This document shows, piece by piece, positions 16,706-23,080 of a DNA stretch of 32,004 nucleotides. The stretch is from NCBI GenBank assembly GCA_964403795.1, contig CAYOHP010000071.1:1-32004 (forward strand). The letters run 5' to 3'. Under the pieces are notes generated by a model. It did no database searches. It was not told the DNA's origin and saw only the letters and a program-made list of their open reading frames with translations. The position numbers were made by a program, and so were the translations under genes. Source of the stretch: CAYOHP01 sp964403795 [NCBI: uncultured bacterium] (GTDB lineage Bacteria > Muiribacteriota > UBA6191 > CAZXTJ01). The first letter of the stretch is position 1. Every line of letters starts with the position of its first letter.

Positions 16706-17565
16706 GGATCCTCGACCCGGACTCCGTCCCCTGGGCCGGACCCAGGGTCCTCTCCGGTGGCCGAGGACGACTCGTCCGAGAGTTCGATCTCGAGTTCCCC
16801 GGGCCGGACCTCCACCCGACGGAGGCCCCCCATGCCCGCCGCCCCTGCGGTATCCGAGGCGAGGCCCTCGAGGTAGGAGCCGGCGCCCGGGATCAGGAGG
16901 TTCCGTCCCTGGAGGGTGAGCTCGGAGACGTCGAAACGCAGGGAGCCGGCCTCGACCCGGGGCGCCAGCCGGGTATCGACGTTCACGAACCGGGCGGCGG
17001 CCAGGAACCGCTTGAGCGCACCCAGGACCGGAGCCACCTGGGCCAGCTCCGGGGCGCCGGCGGCCGGATCCGGCAGGGTCCGGGCGAGATCCGGCCCGGA
17101 GACCACGGCCCGGACCCGGACCGAACCGGTCTCGAGGTCGACCCGGGTCCCCTTCACGGCCGAGAGGGGCCCGACCGCTCCGGCTGCAGCGATCCCAGTG
17201 GCCACGAGGGCGTTGACCTCCTCGGTCCCCAGGCGGACCGTCCGCCCGCCGGCCGGACCCGCGAGCTGGTCGCGCACCCGAGCGGCCACCTGCCCCCCAT
17301 CCAGGGCAGGAGGCGGCGGCAGCGGGAGCGGATCCTGGGAGGCCCTGGCCACCGCCTCCAGGACTCGTGCCTCGAGACCGGCCAGCGCCGGACCGGCGAA
17401 GCCGAGGCCCGAAGCCGCCAGGGTGGGGAGGAAGGCGAGGATCAGGAGGAAGCCGACCGGGAGGACCAATCCGGTGAAGAAGCAGCCGCCCATGCATCCC
17501 AGGCAGCCGCAACCGCAGCCGCAGCCTCGGGAGGGGGGTGGAGGGGTTTTCTGGGGCTCGCTCAT
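16702..17565 (-). CDS. Membrane-anchored protein with a Cys-Gly repeat next to its transmembrane helix, function unknown
   Basis: 287 residues, not recognised. A Pro-rich start (PQKTPPPPSRG) leads into CGCGCGCLGCMGGC, with Cys at 15, 17, 19, 21, 24 and 28. This abuts a single hydrophobic helix at about 29-51 (FFTGLVLPVGFLLILAFLPT). I see no other Cys in the protein. The remainder, likely outside the cytoplasm, is an alpha/beta region with VRLGTEEVNALVATGI, LETGSVRVRAVVSGPDLA and a C-terminal RRVEVRPGELEIEL, ending in an acidic tail. The six clustered Cys could bind metal, be acylated or form disulfides. Its ATG lies 19 bases after the CCA end of tRNA-Gly with no visible Shine-Dalgarno, so it is probably made from a tRNA-mRNA transcript. 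Confidence 0.75.
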   Translation of the reverse strand: MSEPQKTPPPPSRGCGCGCGCLGCMGGCFFTGLVLPVGFLLILAFLPTLAASGLGFAGPALAGLEARVLEAVARASQDPLPLPPPPALDGGQVAARVRDQLAGPAGGRTVRLGTEEVNALVATGIAAAGAVGPLSAVKGTRVDLETGSVRVRAVVSGPDLARTLPDPAAGAPELAQVAPVLGALKRFLAAARFVNVDTRLAPRVEAGSLRFDVSELTLQGRNLLIPGAGSYLEGLASDTAGAAGMGGLRRVEVRPGELEIELSDESSSATGEDPGSGPGDGVRVEDP

Positions 17566-17584
17566 CGACCGGAGAGAGGACGGT

Positions 17585-17659
17585 TGGAGCGGGAGACGGG
17601 GTTCGAACCCGCGGCCACTTGCTTGGGAAGCAAGGACTCTACCACTGAGCTACTCCCGC
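17585..17659 (-). tRNA. tRNA-Gly(CCC), CCA encoded
   Basis: A full cloverleaf reads on the minus strand. Acceptor GCGGGAG (17659-17653) pairs perfectly with CTCCCGC (17595-17589). The D arm starts GCTCAGTGGTAGAGT, and anticodon stem CTTGC/GCAAG encloses loop TTCCCAA, giving anticodon CCC (Gly, GGG codons). The T arm is GCGGG-TTCGAAC-CCCGT. The discriminator is T73, as usual for bacterial tRNA-Gly, and CCA is genome-encoded (17587-17585). It sits between tsaB and the Cys-rich protein gene on the same strand. Confidence 0.97.
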
Positions 17660-17671
17660 TCGGTCCCCGAC

Positions 17672-17680
17672 GTTCTACCA
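17672..17680 (-). promoter_or_regulatory. Putative extended -10 promoter for tRNA-Gly
   Basis: TGGTAGAAC on the minus strand (17680-17672) is an extended -10 element 12 bases upstream of the mature tRNA 5' end, a typical distance for a short precursor leader. It lies in the 58-base tsaB-tRNA gap. No clear -35 box. Confidence 0.4.
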
Positions 17681-17717
17681 CGACGGACCACCCCCGGGGA
17701 AGATGGTGGAGCGGAAA

Positions 17718-18368
17718 TCAGGCCCCGTGGGTGCGCCGGCGAACCTCGGCAGCCCAGGCCTCCCGGCTCCAGATCGGCCGGGGCGGCACGACCCGACCCG
17801 CTGCCTCCAGGCGGATCCCGGCCGCCAGGATCGCCTCCCGGCTCGGGCACGGCCCTTCCCAGGCTCCGGCCAGGTCGGGATCGACGATCGGGTCGCTCCC
17901 CTCGAGGCTTGCCCAGGGCACCAGCCGGGCCGGCTCCCCGGCCACCGGGAGCCCCTGGTCGTCGGGGCCGAACTCGGCGACCAGGGCCGCACCCCGCTGG
18001 GCGTCGATGGCCGCGAGCCCGGCGCCCGGTCTGGTCGCGGCCAGCACCGCCAGACCATCGAGCCCCACCAGGCGGGCTCCCCAGGCGAGCGCCAGGCCCC
18101 TCCCGAAGGCCAGCCCGATCCGGGTCCCGGTGAGGCTGCCGGGCCCCACCACCACGGCGACCCGGGTCGCCGGTCCCGGAGCCCGGGGGAGCCCGAGGCT
18201 CGTCACCAGGGCGGGTAGCTCCTCGGCCCCGGCCCGGGTCGAGGTCCCGAAGGCCAGGCGGGGATCCGCACCCGGAGGCACCCAGGCGAGCCGGGCCGGA
18301 CCGGCCGTGACCTGGAGCAGGAGGACCCCACCGGGCCCCGGGTCAGCGGGCGAAGAGGGAGAGGGCAT
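17718..18368 (-). CDS. tsaB: tRNA N6-threonylcarbamoyladenosine (t6A) synthesis protein TsaB
   Basis: 216 residues of the ASKHA-fold TsaB (YeaZ) family, the scaffold that partners TsaD in placing t6A at position 37 of ANN-decoding tRNAs. The diagnostic stretch is VAVVVGPGSLTGTRIGLAFG at about 70-89, followed by GLALAWGARLVGLDGLAVLA and a variable C-terminal half (IDAQRGAALVAEFG). The N-terminal strand (VLLLQVTAGPARLAWV) lacks the acidic ATPase residue of TsaD, as expected for TsaB. The ATG at 18368 overlaps the end of the oxidoreductase gamma gene by 26 bases, so it is the last protein of that operon, just before tRNA-Gly. Confidence 0.88.
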   Translation of the reverse strand: MPSPSSPADPGPGGVLLLQVTAGPARLAWVPPGADPRLAFGTSTRAGAEELPALVTSLGLPRAPGPATRVAVVVGPGSLTGTRIGLAFGRGLALAWGARLVGLDGLAVLAATRPGAGLAAIDAQRGAALVAEFGPDDQGLPVAGEPARLVPWASLEGSDPIVDPDLAGAWEGPCPSREAILAAGIRLEAAGRVVPPRPIWSREAWAAEVRRRTHGA

Positions 18369-18948
18369 AGCGTTCCCGCATGTAGCGCCGTTCCTTGACC
18401 CAGCGGGTTCCGGCTTCCAGGGCGGCAGCCCCCGCCCCGGGCGCCCGGGCAGGATCGACGTCGAGCTCGCTCCGCCAGCCGGCCGCGAGGTCCTCGGGAC
18501 CGATCATGGTGGAGAGGGCCGCGAAGGCCCCGAGGGCCACCAGATTGGCCGAGCGCGGATCCCCCAGCTCGATCGCCAACCTCCGGGCCGGGACCACCAC
18601 GATCCGCACGTCATCGCGGGTGCCGGGCCCCGTCCGTTTCTCTCCTTCGGCGGCCTGGGGAGGCGGAAGCAGCAGGAGCCCTCCCGGCTTGACCCTGCCC
18701 GAGAACCGGTCGGCGGATTCGGGATCCAGGGCCACCAGGGCGTCGGGAACCGAAACCAGGGGACTGCCGATCCGCGAGCTGTGGAGGATCACCGTGGAGA
18801 GCACCCCGACCCGGCTTCCCCGCGGTCCGGCATCCGGGACGAAGCTCACCTCGAGCCCCCGGAGCATGCCGGCCCTGGCCAGGACCCGGCCCGCGAACAG
18901 CACCCCTTGCCCGGCCTCTCCGCTCACCAGGATCTTCTCGATCGTCAT
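18343..18948 (-). CDS. 2-oxoacid:acceptor oxidoreductase gamma subunit
   Basis: 201 residues of the pyruvate/ketoisovalerate oxidoreductase gamma domain, which binds coenzyme A in this enzyme class. It begins TIEKILVSGEAGQGVLFAGR, the family glycine loop, followed by RVLARAGMLRGLEVSFVPD, GPRGSRVGVL (RGG-loop equivalent), SSRIGSPLVSVPDALVALD and a C-terminal helical part ending in RRYMRERYALSLFAR. The ATG overlaps the stop of the beta-like gene (ATGA), and the 3' end overlaps tsaB. Unlike the beta subunit, this one looks structurally intact. Substrate class (pyruvate, 2-oxoglutarate or branched-chain) cannot be decided. Confidence 0.85.
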   Translation of the reverse strand: MTIEKILVSGEAGQGVLFAGRVLARAGMLRGLEVSFVPDAGPRGSRVGVLSTVILHSSRIGSPLVSVPDALVALDPESADRFSGRVKPGGLLLLPPPQAAEGEKRTGPGTRDDVRIVVVPARRLAIELGDPRSANLVALGAFAALSTMIGPEDLAAGWRSELDVDPARAPGAGAAALEAGTRWVKERRYMRERYALSLFAR

Positions 18949-19484
18949 GGGGGAGCCCCCGGGGAACGGGCTGCGGGACACTGTCCGCGGATCAGGAGCA
19001 AGGTCGTCAACGGCTCCTCCCGGAGCGCCGCCAGAGCCCGCTCGATCCCGGCCGAGATGTCGGACTCTTCCCCGGTGGTCACCACGCACCGGGTTCCCGC
19101 CGCCTCCGCCAGCACCTCGATCCCGCTGGCCTCGCCGCGGACCGCGAGCGAGACGACCAGCATGGGAGCTCCGGCGCGAGCGGCTCTCAGGAGGTCGGCC
19201 AGTCCTTCCCCGGCCAGCTCGCCCTCGTCGAGATAGACCAGTGGCAGGATCCCGGGGCGGACCAGCGAGAGCCCCCGGGCGACCGAGGGTCCCCGACCGG
19301 GAGGCGCGGCCACGAAGGGGAGTCCGAGGTAGGCGTGGATCAGGGACCCGCAGCCCTGGCCCGAGACCCCCGCCCAGCTCCGTCCCGGCAAACCGACGGA
19401 GAGCGCCTCGCCCAGGAGCCGATGGGCGGTCTCATGCGGGCATCCCGCGGCGAAATGCCGGGGAACCGGGGCGAGCAGGGTCAT
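18945..19484 (-). CDS. 2-oxoacid:acceptor oxidoreductase beta-like subunit, short and lacking canonical TPP motifs
   Basis: 179 residues, against about 250-290 for usual beta subunits. Colinearity with KorB/VorA is clear: GCPHETAHRLLGEAL matches the CPGCGH...HRLL region, GQGCG the second Cys site, PGRGPSVARGLSLVRPG the HGRAPAVATGIK region, and YLDEGELAGEG the YQGDGDLAAIG region. The Mg/TPP-binding GDGD is DEGE (residues 86-89), and the following NN is Ser112-Leu113. Of the likely iron-sulfur Cys, C15, C45 and a late GQCP remain, while the first is Ala12. The C-terminal extension is absent. It may have lost or changed thiamine-diphosphate chemistry. The ATG overlaps the alpha stop (ATGA). Confidence 0.78.
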   Translation of the reverse strand: MTLLAPVPRHFAAGCPHETAHRLLGEALSVGLPGRSWAGVSGQGCGSLIHAYLGLPFVAAPPGRGPSVARGLSLVRPGILPLVYLDEGELAGEGLADLLRAARAGAPMLVVSLAVRGEASGIEVLAEAAGTRCVVTTGEESDISAGIERALAALREEPLTTLLLIRGQCPAARSPGAPP

Positions 19485-20512
19485 GGCAGCGCCTCCAGCA
19501 GTTCCTGGACCTTGTGCATGAGTTCGAAGGGAGACGGCACCGCCCCGCCCAGGCGGCCGTGCCAGGCGATCGGCAAACCCGGAGGGGCCAGGGCCCGGAC
19601 GTCGGCCAGGAGCTGCCCCTCGGAGAGCTCCACCACCAAGGCGCCTCGGACCCGTCCCAGGAGCTCCCGGAGCTCGGCCTCGGGGAAAGGACTGAGATGC
19701 ACCGGCCGGAAGCGGCACAGGCGGATCCCGCGCTTTCGGGCCTTCTCGACGGTGGTCTCGGCGATCCGGGCGGCCGAGCCGAAGGCCACCAGCACCAGCT
19801 CCGCGTCCTCGGCCTCCCGGAGGTCGGCCCTGCCTCGTCCGGCCCAGCCCCGGGCCTTGTCCACGAGCCGCAGCGAGAGCGCTTCGGCGGCCTCCCGGGT
19901 GGCCGGAGCGGCCCCCAGGATCGAGGAGCTTGGACCGTCCCCCAGCCCGGGGAAGGCCGCCAGGCTGGCCCGGTCCGGGGCGCCCGGGAGCAGGACCGCC
20001 TCCCGGGACCTGGCGACCAGGGCATCGAGCAGGAGGATCACCGGGGTGCGCTCGGCCAGGGCCCACTCCACGGCCTCGAGGTAGAGGATGCCGACCTCGG
20101 AAGGGGAATCGGGCGCCAGCACCGGTACCCGGATGCCACCGGGCCCGGGGGCCCGGGTGGCGCGCAGGTAGTCGGTCTGGGCCGCCGAGTCGTTGCCGGA
20201 CCCGGGGCCGGCCCGGGTGCAGGCCGCGATCACCATGGGCAGCTCGGCCGCGGCCGCCGCCGAGAGCACCTCGGAGACCCGCGCCAGCCCCGATCCGCTC
20301 ACCATGAGGAGGGGGACCGAGCCGCCCGCGGCCGCCCCGAAGGCCATCCCGGCGGCCTCCAGGTCCTGGGAGAGGACCGGGTACCCGTGCCGGGGGAGCT
20401 CTCGTTCGAGATCGTCGAGAGGAGCCCCGGGGGCCGCGAGCAGCGGGCCGAAGCCGGCCGCCGCGGCCACCCTGGCCAGGACCTCGGTTCCCGAGAGGAG
20501 GTCGCGGGCCAC
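19481..20512 (-). CDS. 2-oxoacid:acceptor oxidoreductase alpha-like subunit
   Basis: 343 residues with the pyruvate:ferredoxin oxidoreductase domain I plus domain II layout. Domain I shows LLSGTEVLARVAAAAGFGPL, SQDLEAAGMAFGAAAGG, VPLLMVSGSGLARVSEVLS, and ELPMVIAACTRAGPGSGND followed by AQTDYLRATR. Domain II begins ELVLVAFGSAARIAETTVEK and ends SPFELMHKVQELLEALP. The Glu that activates thiamine diphosphate in the PFOR family aligns, by eye, with Asp50. GTG 20512 was chosen because GGAGG lies 10 bases upstream, partly in the end of the symporter gene, whose stop is only 6 bases away. It should form a complex with the beta and gamma genes; no ferredoxin (delta) gene is adjacent. Confidence 0.85.
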   Translation of the reverse strand: MARDLLSGTEVLARVAAAAGFGPLLAAPGAPLDDLERELPRHGYPVLSQDLEAAGMAFGAAAGGSVPLLMVSGSGLARVSEVLSAAAAAELPMVIAACTRAGPGSGNDSAAQTDYLRATRAPGPGGIRVPVLAPDSPSEVGILYLEAVEWALAERTPVILLLDALVARSREAVLLPGAPDRASLAAFPGLGDGPSSSILGAAPATREAAEALSLRLVDKARGWAGRGRADLREAEDAELVLVAFGSAARIAETTVEKARKRGIRLCRFRPVHLSPFPEAELRELLGRVRGALVVELSEGQLLADVRALAPPGLPIAWHGRLGGAVPSPFELMHKVQELLEALP

Positions 20513-20518
20513 TTGGAC

Positions 20519-22063
20519 CTAGCCTCCCACCTTGAGGATGCCGAGCGAGTAGAGGATCACGACCAGGACCAGCAAGGGAGAGACGTAGCGGCAGAGGAAG
20601 ATCCAGGGGGCTCCGAAGGTCGAGGTCAGTCCCTCGTCGCCCTCCTCGACCGCACCCAGGGCCCGCTCCGGGGACCAGGCCCAGCCCACGAAGGCCGCCG
20701 TCATCATCCCCCCCACCGGCAGCAGGATGTTGGTGGACAGGAAGTCCATCACGTCGAAGAAGCTCTTGCCGAGGCCTTCGATCTCCACCCCGACCGCCGA
20801 GGGGATGCCGAGGGCGGTGATGACCACGCCGGCGACCAGGGTGGCCCGGGTGCGATTCCAGCCCCACCCGTCGATCATGTGGGCCACGCAGACCTCGAGC
20901 AGGCTGATCGCCGAGGTGAGCGCGGCCACGAACAGGGCACCGAAGAACATGGCCCCGACCGCGTATCCCGCCGGCATCTGGGTGAAGACCACCGGCATGG
21001 AGATGAAGACCAGTCCGGGACCGGCCGCCCGATCCAGCCCGTAGGCCGCCACGGCCGGGTAGATGGCCAGGCCGGCCACCAGGGCGATCCCGGTGTCGGC
21101 GGCCACCACCAGGAAGCCGCTCTTGTAGAGGTTGTTGTCCTTGCCGAGGTAGGAGCCGTAGGTGAGCATCGCCCCCATGCCGAGCGAGAGGGTGAAGAAG
21201 GCGTGCCCGAGCGCCTCCAGGACCCCCTTGGCGGTGAGCTTCGCGAAATCCGGCTTGACCAGGAACTCGACCCCGGCCCAGGAGTTCGGGAGGGTCACTC
21301 CCGGGATCGCCAGCGCGACCAGGATCAGCAACAGGACCGGCATCAGGATCTTGTTGGCCTTTTCGAGGCCACCGCCGACGCCCCCGGCCACGATCAGCAT
21401 GGTGAAGGCCATGACCACCAGCTGCCAAAGGACCGGCCAGGTCTGCGAGGAGACGTAGGCGCCGAAGGCCTTGCCGATGGCGAAGCGGTGGAGGTCATGC
21501 TTCTCGACGCCCTTCTCGATCTCGGCCTGGATCCTCTCGACCCCGCCGAGTTCCAGGGCCGCGGCCTGGCGTTCCAGCCTGCGGGCCGAGGCGTCGTTCC
21601 CCTTCCCGCCTGCCTTGGCCTCCTTCAGGGCCTTCTCGACCTCGGCCTTGACGTACTCGTCCTTCAAGGCGAGGACGGCGGCCTCGGACCGGAGCCCGGT
21701 GTAATCGCCCTGCACCGAGCGCACCATGTACTCGAGAGTCCAGCCGGCGACCACGCTGTAGAAGGAGAGGATCACGTAGCCGGCCATGACGCCCATGGCG
21801 CCCACCAGCCACCAGATGCTCTGCGGAGCGAGCTTCCGGAAGGCCGCGATCGGGCTCGTCTGGGTGGAACGCCCGATGGCCAGCTCGGCGATCATGATCG
21901 GCATGCCGACCAGGGCGATGCAGGCCAGGTAGACCAGGATGAAGGCGGCCCCGCCGTTCATCCCGGTGATGTACGGGAACTTCCAGACATTCCCCAGGCC
22001 CACCGCGCTGCCCGCGGCCGCCAGCACGAAGGCCAGTCTTCCACCCCAGTGTTCCCGCTCCAT
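20519..22063 (-). CDS. Sodium-dependent amino-acid symporter, SNF/NSS (LeuT-fold) family
   Basis: 514 residues, about 12 membrane helices. It begins WGGRLAFVLAAAGSAVGLGN followed by VWKFPYI, the unmistakable TM1 sodium- and substrate-site signature. Others are GGAAFILVYLACIALVGMPI, ELAIGRSTQ, TLSLGMGAMLTYGSYLGKDN (TM6-7 region), and FGALFVAALTSAISLLEV (TM8, with sodium-site Thr/Ser). The loop at about 120-190 is unusually long and charged (EYVKAEVEKALKEAKAGG, RRLERQAAALELGG). The ATG is fixed by homology. The next gene, 6 bases downstream, is the 2-oxoacid oxidoreductase alpha subunit, which suggests uptake of an amino acid whose keto acid feeds that enzyme (inference). Confidence 0.95.
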   Translation of the reverse strand: MEREHWGGRLAFVLAAAGSAVGLGNVWKFPYITGMNGGAAFILVYLACIALVGMPIMIAELAIGRSTQTSPIAAFRKLAPQSIWWLVGAMGVMAGYVILSFYSVVAGWTLEYMVRSVQGDYTGLRSEAAVLALKDEYVKAEVEKALKEAKAGGKGNDASARRLERQAAALELGGVERIQAEIEKGVEKHDLHRFAIGKAFGAYVSSQTWPVLWQLVVMAFTMLIVAGGVGGGLEKANKILMPVLLLILVALAIPGVTLPNSWAGVEFLVKPDFAKLTAKGVLEALGHAFFTLSLGMGAMLTYGSYLGKDNNLYKSGFLVVAADTGIALVAGLAIYPAVAAYGLDRAAGPGLVFISMPVVFTQMPAGYAVGAMFFGALFVAALTSAISLLEVCVAHMIDGWGWNRTRATLVAGVVITALGIPSAVGVEIEGLGKSFFDVMDFLSTNILLPVGGMMTAAFVGWAWSPERALGAVEEGDEGLTSTFGAPWIFLCRYVSPLLVLVVILYSLGILKVGG

Positions 22064-22098
22064 GGACGAAGATCACGATCCTCTCGGTCGGAAGCGGG

Positions 22099-22107
22099 AG
22101 TCTATCA
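22099..22107 (-). promoter_or_regulatory. Putative internal extended -10 promoter before the symporter gene
   Basis: TGATAGACT on the minus strand (22107-22099) is an extended -10 element whose TGA is also the aroK stop codon. It would start transcription about 30 bases before the symporter ATG, allowing the symporter-oxidoreductase-tsaB genes to be expressed apart from the upstream operon. No good -35 match. Confidence 0.33.
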
Positions 22108-22635
22108 CCCGGTCCGTAGCCAGATCCGGTGCAGCTCCCGGACCAGGTCCTCGGGGTCGCGTCCGTCGGTGGAGAGCCGCTCCCGGATCCGGGAGTAGGC
22201 CTCGGCCCGGGCGGCCAGCTGGGCGGTGATGGCTTCCGGGTCGGGAGCCGCCAGCAGGGGTCGGTCGCCGCCCGCGGCCAGGCGTCTCGCCAAGGTCCCC
22301 GGACGGGCCTCCAGCAGCACCAGGACTCCGGTTGCGGAGAGGACCGCGAGGTTCCCTTCCCGCAGCGGAACCCCTCCCCCGGTGGCGATCACCACCCCTC
22401 GCCGCCCGGCCGCCTCCCGGACGGCCTCGGCCTCGAGCTCGCGGAACACCTCCTCCCCGCGGCTCCGGATCCACTCCGCGGGGAGAAGGCCGGTCCTGGC
22501 AGCCACCAGCTCGTCGGTGTCGACGAACCCGAGTCCATAGGTGGCGGCGAAGCGGCGCCCCAGGGAGGTCTTGCCCACCCCCATGAACCCGCACAGGACC
22601 AGGTTCTTCGCCCTGGCCGGGGCCTCAATCCCCAT
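22105..22635 (-). CDS. aroK: Shikimate kinase
   Basis: 176 residues of the shikimate kinase family, which phosphorylates shikimate at the 3-hydroxyl in aromatic amino-acid synthesis. Features in order are a Walker A loop (LCGFMGVGKTSLGRRFA), the shikimate- and magnesium-binding FVDTDELV, the substrate GGG loop (VVIATGGGVPLREGN), and the lid/adenine region (LARRLAAGGDRPLLA). The ATG at 22635 overlaps the end of the PIN gene by 11 bases, consistent with one transcript. It is the only aromatic-pathway gene here, so it appears to be carried in an operon of unrelated functions. Confidence 0.92.
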   Translation of the reverse strand: MGIEAPARAKNLVLCGFMGVGKTSLGRRFAATYGLGFVDTDELVAARTGLLPAEWIRSRGEEVFRELEAEAVREAAGRRGVVIATGGGVPLREGNLAVLSATGVLVLLEARPGTLARRLAAGGDRPLLAAPDPEAITAQLAARAEAYSRIRERLSTDGRDPEDLVRELHRIWLRTG

Positions 22636-23080
22636 GCAGGGCGGCGAAGTGGGCCACGTCGACCACCTCGACCGAGACCCCGTTCTTGCGCTTGAACTCG
22701 AGCCACTTGGCCTTGGACTCGAGCTCCAGCAGATCGGGCACCTGGGTCACCAGGTAGTCGCACTCGAGGTACATCGCCGAGGAGAGGAACTTGTTGTCGT
22801 GCTCCTCGGCGCAGATGTTCAGGCGCATGCTGGCCGGCAGGCTCGGGACCTCGGCCTGGAGGCACGAGAAGACGTCCTGGAGCGAGATGCCGGTGACCGA
22901 AGGCAGGGTGCGCTGGAAGGTCGCAGAGCGTCGGACCACGTCCAGCACCTCGGTGAACATGGCGTCCGAGAGGACCAGTTCGAACCGGGAGGGATCCAGG
23001 CGGAAGAGCCGATCGAAGGGCGCTTCGGCCGACAGGAGCCCCAGGAGGAAGACCGAGGTGTCGTAGAAGACCCGTTTCAT
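22625..23080 (-). CDS. PIN-domain protein (putative ribonuclease or VapC-like)
   Basis: 151 residues. KRVFYDTSVFLLGLLS carries the first PIN acidic residue (Asp7), MFTEVLDVV the conserved Glu, and EEHDNKFLSSAMYLECDYLV the next acidic residue in the usual D.K.L..A..... CDYLVT context. The canonical fourth acid of the VTGDKDLL-type motif is not where expected, because the sequence reads LVTQVPDLLEL. PIN domains are metal-dependent nucleases, often toxins, but no antitoxin-like gene (AbrB, MetJ/Arc or Phd type) is adjacent. Its ATG overlaps the stop of the disordered protein gene (ATGA), so the two may act together. A housekeeping RNase-like or non-catalytic role is also possible. Confidence 0.8.
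   Translation of the reverse strand: MKRVFYDTSVFLLGLLSAEAPFDRLFRLDPSRFELVLSDAMFTEVLDVVRRSATFQRTLPSVTGISLQDVFSCLQAEVPSLPASMRLNICAEEHDNKFLSSAMYLECDYLVTQVPDLLELESKAKWLEFKRKNGVSVEVVDVAHFAALHGD

Noticed and set aside
14015-16876. A 953-codon open frame on the plus strand, antisense to the pseudopilin fusion
   Set aside because: Long antisense open frames are expected at this GC content. Its translation is Gly/Arg/Asp/Val-rich with no motif, while the minus strand has recognisable domains.
16646-17512. N-terminal extension of the pseudopilin fusion to 2158 residues
   Set aside because: It would bury the prepilin signal inside the protein and run antisense-like through the Cys-rich gene. The TTGACC-N17-TAACTT promoter also sits at 16677-16705, inside that extension.
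18395-22198. A 1267-codon plus-strand frame across the oxidoreductase, symporter and aroK region
   Set aside because: It is a shadow of five clear minus-strand genes with family motifs. Its composition is typical of antisense GC-rich sequence.
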